Counted from the first letter of the stretch, positions 1 through 8,209 are shown. The stretch is DNA of 64,000 bases from Frigidibacter oleivorans (GCF_003993775.1 NZ_RJRZ01000001.1:62001-126000); one strand, 5' to 3'. Numbers and translations: made by a program. The notes: a model not told the origin generated them from the letters alone.

Positions 1-691
1 GAAAGTGAAACACGGCCTCGGCCGGCGTCTCGCCGTCCTCGACGGCCGAGCGCCAGCGGATTTCGACGCCCGAGAACAGGTAGGCCTTGGACCGCACCAT
101 CTTGAACAGCCGCGCCGGCTTCAGCTGCTGCGAGCCGAAGATCTGCGCGTCGGGATGGAAGGTGACGCTGGTCCCCCGCCGGTTGGGGGCCGGGCCGATC
201 TTCGCCACCGGCCCCTGCGGCACGCCGCGGGCGAAATCCTGCGCGTAAAGTTCGCGGTTGCGCGCGACTTCGACCCGCATCCGGTCGGACAGGGCGTTGA
301 CCACCGACGAGCCGACGCCGTTCAGACCGCCCGAGGTGGAATAGGCCTTGTTGGAAAACTTGCCCCCCGCATGCAGCGTGCACAGGATCACCTCCAGCGC
401 CGACTTGCCAGGGAATTTCGGATGCGGATCGACGGGGATGCCGCGGCCATTGTCGCGCACCGTCACCGAATGATCGGCATGCAGCTCGACCTCGATGCGG
501 TTGGCATGGCCCGCCACCGCCTCGTCCATCGCGTTGTCGAGGATCTCGGCCACCATGTGGTGCAGCGCCCGTTCGTCGGTGCCGCCGATATACATGCCGG
601 GCCGCTTGCGCACGGGTTCCAGCCCCTCGAGCACCTCGATGGACGAGGCGTCATAGGTGTCGGAGGGACCGGACAGCAGGTCTTCGGGCAT
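1..691 (-). CDS. parE: DNA topoisomerase IV subunit B, N-terminal part (runs off the window)
   Basis: This is the N-terminal ~230 residues of a type II topoisomerase ATPase subunit, truncated by the window edge. The GHKL ATPase signatures are visible: ILDNAMDEAV (metal/ATP helix), DNGRGIP, and GGLNGVGSSVVNALS (ATP lid). The early segment RKRPGMYIGGTDERALHH has the ParE form; GyrB normally reads IGDTD...GLHH here. ParE pairs with ParC to decatenate daughter chromosomes using ATP. The start is the ATG at 691, giving MPEDLLSG. GyrB is the only realistic alternative and is less likely on these motifs. Confidence 0.9.
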   Translation of the reverse strand, partial: MPEDLLSGPSDTYDASSIEVLEGLEPVRKRPGMYIGGTDERALHHMVAEILDNAMDEAVAGHANRIEVELHADHSVTVRDNGRGIPVDPHPKFPGKSALEVILCTLHAGGKFSNKAYSTSGGLNGVGSSVVNALSDRMRVEVARNRELYAQDFARGVPQGPVAKIGPAPNRRGTSVTFHPDAQIFGSQQLKPARLFKMVRSKAYLFSGVEIRWRSAVEDGETPAEAVFHF

Positions 692-812
692 GGGATCGCT
701 CTTTGCTGGTGATGGGTCCGTCTTACAACACAGCCGGGCCTGACGCGCAATCTTTCGTGGGTCGCGGCGCCGGAACCGCCAATTCTGGCGCGACTGCCGC
801 GGTTTTGCGCAG

Positions 813-1619
813 TCAGTCGCGCGGGCTGCCCTGTGCCCGCAGCCGCGCCTCGATCCGGCGCAGGATCAGCGACAGGCCGACAGTCAGCGTCAGATAGATC
901 AGCGCCACGAGGTTGTAGGTCTCGAAATAGCGGAAGTTCCCGGCAGAGATCACCTTGCCGAGCTGCGTCACATCCGTCACCCCGAGGACGGAGACGAGCG
1001 AGCTGTCTTTCACCATTGCGACAAAGTCGTTGCCGAGCGGCGGCAGGATCACCCGGAATCCTTGCGGAAACACGATCAGCCGGAAGATCTGCCCCCGGCT
1101 GAGGCCAAGGCTTTCCGCCGCCTCCACCTGCCCCTCCGGCACCGCCATCAGCCCGGCGCGGAAAATTTCGGCGAGAAAGGCCGAATAGGCCAGCGTCAGC
1201 GCCGCCACCGCCCGCCACAGCAGCGGCACGTCGCGGGTGCGCAGAGGCGGCAGTCCCGCGGCCTCGGCCAGCGCGTTCCAGCCGGCGATCGCGCCCGGCA
1301 CGATCACGAAGGCCACATAGAGCAGCAGCACCAGGATCGGGATGCCGCGCATCACCTCGATCCACAGCCGCGCCGCCTGCCGCAGCAGCAGATGACGCGA
1401 CAGGCTCATCACCGCCAGCCCCAGCCCGAGCGCCGCGGCGGCCAGATAGGCCACCACCGAAACGACGACCGTGATCTGCACCCCCTGCAGCAGCGCGGCC
1501 ATCACCCCGGCCTGGACCGGGCTGGTCGCCACCTGCCAGCCGGCCCAAAGGCCGGTCGCGCCCAGGATCAGCAGCCACCACGGAAAGTCGCGGTCCGGGT
1601 CGCGCCGTCGCGGCATCAT
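813..1619 (-). CDS. Polar amino-acid ABC transporter permease (HisM/GlnP family)
   Basis: This 268-residue inner-membrane permease has about five hydrophobic segments and a periplasmic loop. The motif MRGIPILVLLLY and the cytoplasmic EAA-type loop EAAESLGLSRGQIFRLIVFP are typical of polar amino-acid uptake permeases. It lies 36 bp downstream of a matching family 3 binding protein on the same strand, so the two probably form an operon. No ATPase gene sits beside them, so the ATP-binding subunit must be encoded elsewhere or shared. The exact amino acid cannot be read from the sequence. The start is the first of two tandem ATGs. Confidence 0.88.
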   Translation of the reverse strand: MMPRRRDPDRDFPWWLLILGATGLWAGWQVATSPVQAGVMAALLQGVQITVVVSVVAYLAAAALGLGLAVMSLSRHLLLRQAARLWIEVMRGIPILVLLLYVAFVIVPGAIAGWNALAEAAGLPPLRTRDVPLLWRAVAALTLAYSAFLAEIFRAGLMAVPEGQVEAAESLGLSRGQIFRLIVFPQGFRVILPPLGNDFVAMVKDSSLVSVLGVTDVTQLGKVISAGNFRYFETYNLVALIYLTLTVGLSLILRRIEARLRAQGSPRD

Positions 1620-1655
1620 GTGCCCTGCGGTCCGGCCGTCACCGGGTCCGCGTCC

Positions 1656-2453
1656 TCACTGGCCCATCTTGTAATCGAGGAACCACTTGCGGTTCAGCGC
1701 CTCCAGCGTGCCGTCGGCCTGCATCGCGGCAATGGCGGCATCGACCGGCGCCACCAGATCCGAGCCCTTGGGGAAGATGAAGCCGAAATCCTCGGTCCCC
1801 AGCGGCTCGCCCACCAGCTTCAGCGCGCCATTCGAGGCGGCCACATAGCCCTCGCCCGAGGTGCCGTCGGTCAGCACCAGATCGACATCCCCCGCCCGCA
1901 GCGCCGCCACCCCGGCACCGAAGGTTTCGAACAGCTTGATGCGGGGATTGGCCTCGTTCCCGTCCAGCACCTCGTAGACGCCGACATAGAAGGGCGTGGT
2001 GCCCGGCTGCGCGGCCATCAGCAGGTCGGCGTCGGCGGCGAAACCCGCCGCGTCATCGAAGCGCGTCTCGTCGCCGCGCACCATCATCACCATCTGCGAC
2101 CGCATGTAGGGGGCGGAGAAATCGACCATCTCCTTGCGGTCGTCGCGGATGGTGATGCCGGTCATGCCGATGTCGAACTGGCCCTCGGCAATCGCCTGTA
2201 TCATCGCGTCCCAGCTGATATTCTCGTAGGTCACGGTCATGTTCAGCCGTTCGGCGATCTCGGCCATCGCGTCATATTCCCAGCCCACGGTCTGCCCTTG
2301 GGCATCGACGAATTGCAGCGGCGGATAGGCGTTTTCCGTCACCACCGTCACCGCGCGGCCTCCGAGGTCGGGCAGATCGGCGGCGGCGAGCGGGGCGGGC
2401 AGCAGGGCGGCGGCAAGGACGGCGGCGCGGGCAAGGGGCAGGGACAGGCGCAT
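1656..2453 (-). CDS. Amino-acid ABC transporter periplasmic binding protein (family 3 SBP)
   Basis: This is a 265-residue periplasmic solute-binding protein with a signal peptide (residues 1-24, hydrophobic core ending ALLPAPLAAA). Family 3 hallmarks follow: TENAYPPLQFVDAQG near the N-terminus, GWEYDAMAEIAERL, the central FDIGMTGITIRDDRKEMVDFS hinge region (here in parts), and a C-terminal segment ending LEALNRKWF. It should deliver a polar amino acid or similar small solute to the permease encoded directly downstream. Substrate identity is not readable. Confidence 0.9.
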   Translation of the reverse strand: MRLSLPLARAAVLAAALLPAPLAAADLPDLGGRAVTVVTENAYPPLQFVDAQGQTVGWEYDAMAEIAERLNMTVTYENISWDAMIQAIAEGQFDIGMTGITIRDDRKEMVDFSAPYMRSQMVMMVRGDETRFDDAAGFAADADLLMAAQPGTTPFYVGVYEVLDGNEANPRIKLFETFGAGVAALRAGDVDLVLTDGTSGEGYVAASNGALKLVGEPLGTEDFGFIFPKGSDLVAPVDAAIAAMQADGTLEALNRKWFLDYKMGQ

Positions 2454-2520
2454 CTGGGGGCTCCTCGGACGGGGGTGGCGCGAGCCTAGGGACGGGTGCC
2501 CGCGCTGTCCAGCAGCCGTC

Positions 2521-3588
2521 TTACCGGCTGTCCCGGTCGCCGGGGCCGGCCGGATGCACCTGCCCGCAGACCGGGCAATCCGCCCGCCTGCGCACCGTCA
2601 CCACCCGGTTCTCGCCCCACAGCGCATCCAGCAGCATCAACCGTCCGCGCAGCGACTGGCCCGCGCCCGTGATCTCCTTGATCGCCTCGGCGGCCATGGT
2701 CGCGCCGAGGATGCCGGGCAGCGCCCCCATCACCCCCGCCTCGGCGCAGGAGGGGGCGAGGCCCGGCGCCGGCACCTCGGGGAAGACGCAGGCGAAGCAG
2801 GGCGCGCCCCGGTCGGGATCGTAGAGCGACAGCTGCCCTTCCCATTGCGTGATCGCGCCCGACAGCAGCGGCTTGCCCGCCGCCACCGCCGCTTCGTTCA
2901 CCAGAAGCCGGGTATCGAAATTGTCGGACCCGTCGAGGATCAGGTCATAGTCGGCGAACAGCGCCGGCGCCGCCTCGGCGGTCAGGCGGCGATTGTAGGG
3001 GCGCAGCGTGACGAAGGGGTTCAGCGCCTTCACCGCGATCTCGGCGGAAAAGACCTTGGGCATCCCGATCCGCGCATCGGCATGGATGATCTGCCGCTGC
3101 AGGTTGGAATTCGACACGGTGTCGTCGTCGATCACGCCGATCGTGCCCACACCCGCCGCTGCCAGATAAAGGATCGCGGGCGAGCCGAGCCCCCCCGCCC
3201 CCACCACCAGCACCCGCGCCTGTTTCAGCCGGCGCTGGCCCATGCCGCCGACCTCGCGCAGCACGATATGGCGGGCATAGCGGTCGAGTTCGGTGTCGGA
3301 AAAGACGCCGGGTTTCGCCGCCGCGGGGGGCGCGGCCCCGGCGCGGCGCCGCAGCCGGCCCAGCACCGTGCGATAGGCCAGCGCCAGCGCCACCAGCACC
3401 GCCAGCGCCAGCCAGCCCCGCGCGGTGCCGCCCACCGCCTGACGCAGCGGCGCGCCGTCGGGCAGCACCAGATGCACCAGCACCGCCCCCGCCCACAGCG
3501 CCAGCAGCATCGCCCCGATCAGCCAGCGCGGCAGCCGCAGCAGCGCGCCGAAGGCGATCAGCGCCGCCGCGGCGGCCAGCACCGTCAT
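2521..3588 (-). CDS. moeB: MoeB/ThiF-family adenylyltransferase with N-terminal membrane domain
   Basis: The 355-residue protein has two parts. Residues ~1-75 contain three hydrophobic segments (about 1-18, 22-42 and 58-75). From ~97 it is a complete E1-like adenylyltransferase: LVVGAGGLGSPAILYLAAAG nucleotide-binding loop, DDDTVSNSNLQRQ, the DGSDNFDTR motif, a candidate catalytic Cys in APSCAEAGVMG, and a zinc site made of CFAC and CPVC. MoeB activates the MoaD C-terminus for molybdopterin synthesis; ThiF or HesA are close relatives. There is no rhodanese domain. The stop codon of dut overlaps its start (ATGA). Molybdopterin would also serve the NasA enzyme in this window. The membrane part is unusual compared with the ~250-residue E. 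coli enzyme. Confidence 0.82.
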   Translation of the reverse strand: MTVLAAAAALIAFGALLRLPRWLIGAMLLALWAGAVLVHLVLPDGAPLRQAVGGTARGWLALAVLVALALAYRTVLGRLRRRAGAAPPAAAKPGVFSDTELDRYARHIVLREVGGMGQRRLKQARVLVVGAGGLGSPAILYLAAAGVGTIGVIDDDTVSNSNLQRQIIHADARIGMPKVFSAEIAVKALNPFVTLRPYNRRLTAEAAPALFADYDLILDGSDNFDTRLLVNEAAVAAGKPLLSGAITQWEGQLSLYDPDRGAPCFACVFPEVPAPGLAPSCAEAGVMGALPGILGATMAAEAIKEITGAGQSLRGRLMLLDALWGENRVVTVRRRADCPVCGQVHPAGPGDRDSR

Positions 3589-4058
3589 CGCCGGCCCGTC
3601 GATCCGAAGCCGCCCGTCCCGCGCGGCGTGTCGCCCAGACGGTCGGCCAGCGCGAATTCCGCCTGCAGCACCGGCGCCACCACCAGCTGCGCGATCCGGT
3701 CGCCATGCTGGATCGTGTAGGGGTCGTTCGACAGGTTGATCAGCAGGATTCCCACCGGCCCGCGATAGTCGCTGTCGATGGTGCCCGGGGTGTTGGGCAG
3801 GCTGATCCCGTGTTTCAGCGCAAGGCCGGACCGCGGGCGCACCTGCACCTCGAATCCTTCGGGGATTTCCATGCGAAAGCCCGCCGGCAGCACCGCGCGG
3901 CGGAACGGATCGAGGATGAAGCCCGTCGCCCGGTCCTCGGGCCGCAGGTTGGCGCGCACATCGGCCCCGGCGGAGCCGGCAGTCTCATAGCCCGGCAGCG
4001 GCAGGTCGCGGTCGGCCCAGTCTTCCCACATCAGGCGGATCAGCGGCGCGGCGGTCAT
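3585..4058 (-). CDS. dut: Deoxyuridine 5'-triphosphate nucleotidohydrolase
   Basis: This 157-residue trimeric dUTPase hydrolyses dUTP to dUMP and PPi, keeping uracil out of DNA and feeding thymidylate synthesis. All five family motifs are present: AGSAGADVRA (I), PRSGLALKHG (II), NTPGTIDSDYRG with the catalytic Asp/Tyr (III), GDRIAQLVV (IV) and RGTGGFGSTGR (V, P-loop-like tail). The start at 4058 (MTAAPLIRL) overlaps the coaBC stop by 4 bp (ATGA) and was chosen over an upstream in-frame start inside coaBC. Pairing with coaBC is common in proteobacteria and suggests a single transcript. Confidence 0.95.
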   Translation of the reverse strand: MTAAPLIRLMWEDWADRDLPLPGYETAGSAGADVRANLRPEDRATGFILDPFRRAVLPAGFRMEIPEGFEVQVRPRSGLALKHGISLPNTPGTIDSDYRGPVGILLINLSNDPYTIQHGDRIAQLVVAPVLQAEFALADRLGDTPRGTGGFGSTGRR

Positions 4059-5260
4059 GCCAGCGCCCCGGCGATCCGTTCGGCCAGCCTGCGGGCCACG
4101 GCATCCTTGGTCATGCGCGGCCACTCCTCTGCGCCCTGGTCCGTCACCAGCGTGACGGCGTTTTCCGACCCGCCCATGATCCCGGTCGCGGGCGAGACAT
4201 CGTTGGCCACGATCCAGTCGCAGCCCTTGCGCGCCCGTTTCGCGGTCGCATGTTCCACCACCCGTTCGGTTTCGGCGGCGAAGCCAACGACCAGGCGCGG
4301 CCGTCCCTCGGCCCGGCGGGCGATGGTGGCGAGGATGTCGGGATTTTCCGCGAAGTCCAGCGCGGGGGGCCGGCCGCTGCCATCCTTCTTCATCTTCTGC
4401 GCGCCCCGGTTCGCCACGCGCCAGTCTGCCACGGCGGCGGCGAAGACGGCGGCATCGGCGGGCAGCGCCGCCTCGACCGCCGCCAGCATCTCGGCCGCCG
4501 ATTCGACGCGGATCACCGTCACCCCGGCGGGCGGGGGGATCGCGGCCGGGCCGGTGACGAAGCTGACCCGCGCGCCGAGGTTGCGCAGCGCCGCGGCCAG
4601 CGCCGTGCCCTGCGCGCCGGAGGACCGGTTGGCGATATAGCGCACCGGGTCGATCGGCTCATGCGTCGGACCGGAGGTCACCAGCACATGGCGCCCCGCC
4701 AGCGGCCCCGCCGGCACGGGCGACAGCGCGGCGGCGATGGCGGCGACGATCGCGGGCGGCTCGGCCATGCGCCCCGGCCCCCATTCGCCGCAGGCCATGT
4801 CGCCCTCGTCCGGGCCGACGGACAGCACCCCGTCCGCCGCCAGCCGGTCGCGGTTGCGCTGCGTCGCCGGATGCTGCCACATCCGCACGTTCATCGCCGG
4901 GGCGATCAGCACCCGCTTGTCGGTCGCCAGCAGCAACGTGGTCGCCAGATCGCCGGCCAGCCCCTGCGCCATCTTCGCCATCAGGTCGGCGGTCGCGGGG
5001 GCCACCACCACCAGATCGGCGGCGCGGGACAGCTGGATATGCCCGATCTCGGCCTCTTGCGTCAGGTCGAACAGATCGCGATGCGCCGCCTGCCCCGCCA
5101 GCGTCGCGACGGACAGCGGGGTCACGAATTCCTCGGCGGCGCGGGTCAGCACCGGCACCACCGAGGCACCCTGCCCCTTCAGCAGCCGGATCAGTTCCAG
5201 CGCCTTGTAGGCCGCGATGCCGCCGCCGACGATCAGAAGGATGCGCTTGCCCGCCAGCAT
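4055..5260 (-). CDS. coaBC: Bifunctional phosphopantothenoylcysteine decarboxylase / phosphopantothenate-cysteine ligase
   Basis: This 401-residue coenzyme A biosynthesis enzyme has an N-terminal flavin-dependent CoaC domain (residues ~1-180) with IVGGGIAAYK, APAMNVRMW and the catalytic MACGEWGPGRM loop. The C-terminal CoaB ligase domain begins near VLVTSGPTHEPIDPVRYI and includes NRSSGAQG, KMKKD and VVGFAAETE. The ATG at 5260 is preceded by GGAGG at good spacing. An in-frame TTG at 5344 would add 28 Pro/Glu-rich residues and is less likely. Its stop overlaps the dut start. Confidence 0.95.
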   Translation of the reverse strand: MLAGKRILLIVGGGIAAYKALELIRLLKGQGASVVPVLTRAAEEFVTPLSVATLAGQAAHRDLFDLTQEAEIGHIQLSRAADLVVVAPATADLMAKMAQGLAGDLATTLLLATDKRVLIAPAMNVRMWQHPATQRNRDRLAADGVLSVGPDEGDMACGEWGPGRMAEPPAIVAAIAAALSPVPAGPLAGRHVLVTSGPTHEPIDPVRYIANRSSGAQGTALAAALRNLGARVSFVTGPAAIPPPAGVTVIRVESAAEMLAAVEAALPADAAVFAAAVADWRVANRGAQKMKKDGSGRPPALDFAENPDILATIARRAEGRPRLVVGFAAETERVVEHATAKRARKGCDWIVANDVSPATGIMGGSENAVTLVTDQGAEEWPRMTKDAVARRLAERIAGALA

Positions 5261-5345
5261 TCCGGCCTCCGCTTCTGTCGTGACGGGTTCGGGCGTCACG
5301 GCTTCCGGCGCCACAGGATTAGGGGCCGGTCCCGGCGAAGGCAAC

Positions 5346-6149
5346 CTATCGCAGCGCCGCGCAGGGGTCGTCGCGTTCGGCGGGCGGGGTGACGATCCAG
5401 CGGTCGAAGGGCTGGTCCGGCGCGGCCGGGGCCTCCACCTGGCCCACCGACAGCACCGTGATGCCGGGCTCGGCCAGCCGGATCAGCGCCGGAACGCCCC
5501 AGTCGCTGCGCGCGTGGCCGGAGCCTGCGATCACCGCCACCGGCCCGCCAGTATCGGCCAGCGCCTGCAGCGCCGCCTCGGCCAGCGCCGCGTCGCGCAG
5601 GCGCTGCGCCTCGACCATGCCGGGCATCAGGTCTTCGGGCATCGCCCGGCAATGCGCCTCCATCTGTTCGGCCTCGCGCAGTGCCTGTTCGGGCGCGGGC
5701 AGCGGCCGGTCCAGCCCGAAACGCGGCGCGTCCGGGCCGAAGACGGCGGCCGCGCCCTCGGCGACCGACCGGCGCACCGCATCGCGCGGCAGGGCCGCGC
5801 CATAGACGCGCGCCCCGCGGGCGGCAGCGAAGATCGGGTGATACATGGCGAAATCCGGCCAGCCCGACCTCTCCCACTCCAGCGCCGCGGCCAGCGCCGC
5901 CGCGTCGTCGCGCAGGTCGGGCGTGGCCCGCGCCGCCTGCTCCGGGGTCAGCATCTCGAACACCAGCGCGGCGGGGCGCAGCGCCGCGACCGCCTGCGCC
6001 TGATGGGCATGATGAGCCGGATTGTCATGCACCTCGCCCAGCACCACCACCTGGGCTCCCAGCATCGCCCCGGCCAAGTCCGCCGGGGCAATCTCGCGGG
6101 CGAAGACAGGCGCGCACAGCAGCAGCGCGGGGATCACGGCGCGGATCAT
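5346..6149 (-). CDS. ChaN-like haem-binding lipoprotein-family protein
   Basis: This 267-residue exported protein has a signal peptide (residues 1-~18, LLLCAPVFA). It carries the ChaN/DUF399 core: VVLGEVHDNPAHHAHQ near the N-terminus, an EMLTPEQ segment, and IAGSGHARSDWGVP near the C-terminus. ChaN of Campylobacter is an iron-regulated surface lipoprotein that binds cofacial haem; the fold also resembles Tiki-type metalloproteases. No convincing lipobox is present (the N-region Cys is not followed by a typical +2 context). Its ATG overlaps the rpoH stop (ATGA), so it is co-transcribed with the sigma factor and may belong to the same stress regulon. Confidence 0.8.
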   Translation of the reverse strand: MIRAVIPALLLCAPVFAREIAPADLAGAMLGAQVVVLGEVHDNPAHHAHQAQAVAALRPAALVFEMLTPEQAARATPDLRDDAAALAAALEWERSGWPDFAMYHPIFAAARGARVYGAALPRDAVRRSVAEGAAAVFGPDAPRFGLDRPLPAPEQALREAEQMEAHCRAMPEDLMPGMVEAQRLRDAALAEAALQALADTGGPVAVIAGSGHARSDWGVPALIRLAEPGITVLSVGQVEAPAAPDQPFDRWIVTPPAERDDPCAALR

Positions 6150-7024
6150 GCGAGGAAGTGATGCACTTCCTGGCTCTGCTCCTCAAGGCTGCGGCGCATC
6201 TTGCCGAAGGCCTGCGCCTCGAGCTGGCGGATCCGTTCCTTCGACAGGCCCAGTTCCTCGCCCAGCGATTCCAGCGTGCGCGGCTCGGCCCGCAGCTTGC
6301 GTTCCTCGACGATATAGCGTTCGCGCGCGGTCAGCACGGCCATCGCCCGCCCCAGCCAGGCGCGCAGCCGTTCGGCATCATGCGCCTCGGCCACCCGGTC
6401 CGAGGCCTGGGGACTGTCATCCTCCAGCGCGTCGATCCATTCGCGCCCGTCCTCGTCGACGCTCTGCGTCGCGTTGAGCGAGAAGTCCGACCCCGACAGC
6501 CGACCTTCCATCATCTCGACATCCGCGAGCGGCACCCCCACCTCGACCGCGATCCGCGCGCGCAGCTGGTGCGAATCCAGTCGCTCGCCGCGCCCCTCGG
6601 CCTCGCGCTCCAGCCGGGCCTGAACGCGGCGCATGTTGAAGAACAGCGCCTTCTGCGACGAGGTCGATCCGGTGCGCACCATCGACCAGTTGCGCATGAC
6701 GTAGTCCTGGATCGAGGCCTTGATCCACCAGACGGCATAGGTCGAGAACCGCACGCCCCGGTCCGGGTCGAACTTGTCCGCGGCCTTCATCAGGCCCAGC
6801 CCCGCCTCCTGGATCAGGTCGTTCATCGGCGCGCCATAGCGGCGGAACTTAGACGCCATCGAGATCGCGAGCCGCATATAGGCGGTGACCAGCCGGTGCA
6901 GCGCGGCCTCGTCGCGCCGGTCGCGCCAGGCGACGGCCAGCGCGTGTTCGGTCTCGGCATCCAGCAGCTCGGCCTTCATGGCGCGGCGGGGAAGCACGCT
7001 TTCGGCAAGTCCATCCAGAGCCAT
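6146..7024 (-). CDS. rpoH: RNA polymerase heat-shock/stress sigma factor RpoH (RpoH-II-like)
   Basis: This 292-residue group 3 sigma factor has region 2 (MRLAISMASKFRRYG, LIQEAGLGLMKAADKFDP, FSTYAVWWIKASIQDY). The RpoH box follows at residues ~122-139 (SSQKALFFNMRR), a hallmark of sigma-32. Region 4 ends with TLESLGEELGLSKERIRQLE. Members of this family redirect polymerase to chaperone and oxidative-stress promoters. Rhodobacteraceae usually carry two copies, RpoH-I and RpoH-II. The RpoE-like promoter just upstream suggests this is the RpoH-II type that answers singlet oxygen in Rhodobacter sphaeroides, but the assignment is inference. The start is the ATG at 7024. Confidence 0.93.
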   Translation of the reverse strand: MALDGLAESVLPRRAMKAELLDAETEHALAVAWRDRRDEAALHRLVTAYMRLAISMASKFRRYGAPMNDLIQEAGLGLMKAADKFDPDRGVRFSTYAVWWIKASIQDYVMRNWSMVRTGSTSSQKALFFNMRRVQARLEREAEGRGERLDSHQLRARIAVEVGVPLADVEMMEGRLSGSDFSLNATQSVDEDGREWIDALEDDSPQASDRVAEAHDAERLRAWLGRAMAVLTARERYIVEERKLRAEPRTLESLGEELGLSKERIRQLEAQAFGKMRRSLEEQSQEVHHFLA

Positions 7025-7084
7025 CGGATCCCTTCCTTCCTGCGCTGCAGCGGGGCCGCCTCTCGTCGCGCCCTGCTCCTCGCT

Positions 7085-7114
7085 TCCCTACGCGTCGCGG
7101 CCGGGGGTGGATCA
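7085..7114 (-). promoter_or_regulatory. Candidate RpoE (ECF sigma) promoter for rpoH
   Basis: Reading the minus strand, TGATCC (7114-7109) is followed by exactly 18 bases and then TAGGGA (7090-7085). The Rhodobacter sphaeroides RpoE consensus is TGATCC-N18-TAAGA. The -35 element is perfect and the spacing exact; the -10 is imperfect. The predicted transcript would start near 7078 and leave a ~54-base leader before rpoH. Confidence 0.6.
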
Positions 7115-7143
7115 CCGGCGCGGGGTGGATGGCGAAACCGTGA

Positions 7144-7162
7144 ACATCACGTTCCGTGATGT
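7144..7162. promoter_or_regulatory. Perfect 19-bp palindrome, candidate operator
   Basis: ACATCACG-TTC-CGTGATGT is a perfect 8-bp inverted repeat with a 3-bp centre. It sits between the divergent rpoH and glutathione transferase genes, 30 bp upstream of the RpoE-like -35. It is too short-looped and too far from any stop codon to be a terminator, so a dimeric regulator site is the natural reading. I do not recognise the regulator. Confidence 0.5.
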
Positions 7163-7249
7163 CCCGCCGCACCAATCTCCGTTCGCTCCGGGCGCCCCGC
7201 GCCGTTAGCACTACGCCCGAGACAGTCAAATCGTTCCGGGGATGCCGCC

Positions 7250-8158
7250 ATGAGCTATGAACTCGCCATCGGGGATCGCACCTATTCCAGCTGGTCGCTG
7301 CGCGGCTGGCTGATGTTCGAGGCGTTCGGCATCCCCGTCCGGGTGCGCCGCGCGCGGCTTTACAGCGACGAGGTTCCGCGTCTTCTGGCCGATTTCGCGC
7401 CCGCCCGGCTGGTGCCGGCGATGCGCACGCCGGAGGGGATCGCGGTGGGCGAGACGCTGGCGATCGCCGAAACACTGGCCGAACGCCACCCCGAGGCCGG
7501 GATGTGGCCCGCCGACCCGGCGGCGCGGGCCTTCGCGCGCTGGCTGTCGGCCGAGATGCATGCAGGCTTCGCCGCGCTGCGCGACCACTGCACCATGCAT
7601 CTGGGGAAAAGCTATACCGACTGCGCGCCGCCCCCGGCCGTGCTGGCCGACGTCGCGCGGATCGAGGCGCTGTGGGCCGAGGCGCGGCAGCGGTTCGGCG
7701 CGGGCGGACCGTGGCTCTTCGGCGCCTACAGCATCGCCGACGCGATGTATGCGCCGGTCGCGGGCCGGATCGCCACCTACAATCTGCCGGTGGGCGCCGG
7801 CGCCGCGGCCTATGTCGCGGCGCATCTGGCCGACCCCGCCTTCCGCCGCTGGCGGGCGATGGGTCTGGCCGAGAATTTCGAACAGCCCGTCTATCGCCGC
7901 GACTACCCGGAGCGCCCCTGGCCCGGCCCCGCGCCGCGGCCCGCGGACCGGGCCGAAGGTCCGTCGGAAAACGTGGCCTGTCCCTATTCGGGCGATCCCG
8001 TCACGCACTACCTGCGGATGGACGGGCGGGTCTGGGGCTTCTGCAACGCCTTCTGCCGCGACAAGACCCTGCATGACCCCGAAGCCTGGCCCGCCTTCAT
8101 GGCGATGGTCGGGGCAGCCGCGCTGCTGTCCACAGTGCCCCCCGCGCCCGCCCGTTAA
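7250..8158 (+). CDS. Glutathione S-transferase with C-terminal Cys-rich tail
   Basis: This 302-residue protein has a thioredoxin-like GST domain at ~1-80 (IGDRTYSSWSLRGWL, with Ser as the likely catalytic residue; then VPAMRTPEGIAVGETLAIAETL for glutathione binding) and an all-helical domain to ~210. A tail from ~235 contains CPYSGDPVTHYLRMDG and FCNAFCRD, placing Cys at 244, 265 and 269 (C-X20-C-X3-C), which resembles a small metal or YHS-type binding module. The tail is absent from ordinary ~210-residue GSTs. It is divergent from rpoH across a shared regulatory region, consistent with a role in oxidative or electrophile stress. Substrate is unknown. Confidence 0.85.
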   Translation: MSYELAIGDRTYSSWSLRGWLMFEAFGIPVRVRRARLYSDEVPRLLADFAPARLVPAMRTPEGIAVGETLAIAETLAERHPEAGMWPADPAARAFARWLSAEMHAGFAALRDHCTMHLGKSYTDCAPPPAVLADVARIEALWAEARQRFGAGGPWLFGAYSIADAMYAPVAGRIATYNLPVGAGAAAYVAAHLADPAFRRWRAMGLAENFEQPVYRRDYPERPWPGPAPRPADRAEGPSENVACPYSGDPVTHYLRMDGRVWGFCNAFCRDKTLHDPEAWPAFMAMVGAAALLSTVPPAPAR

Positions 8159-8209
8159 CCATTCGGCAACCAAGCGCCGCTACCGCTGAACCGCAAGGGT
8201 GGGCGGCGC

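Noticed and set aside
1-691. gyrB instead of parE
   Set aside because: The IGGTDERALHH and STSGGLNGVGSS motifs are of the ParE type.
7141-7165. LexA box
   Set aside because: The alphaproteobacterial form GTTC-N7-GTTC is not met; the second half reads TCCC.
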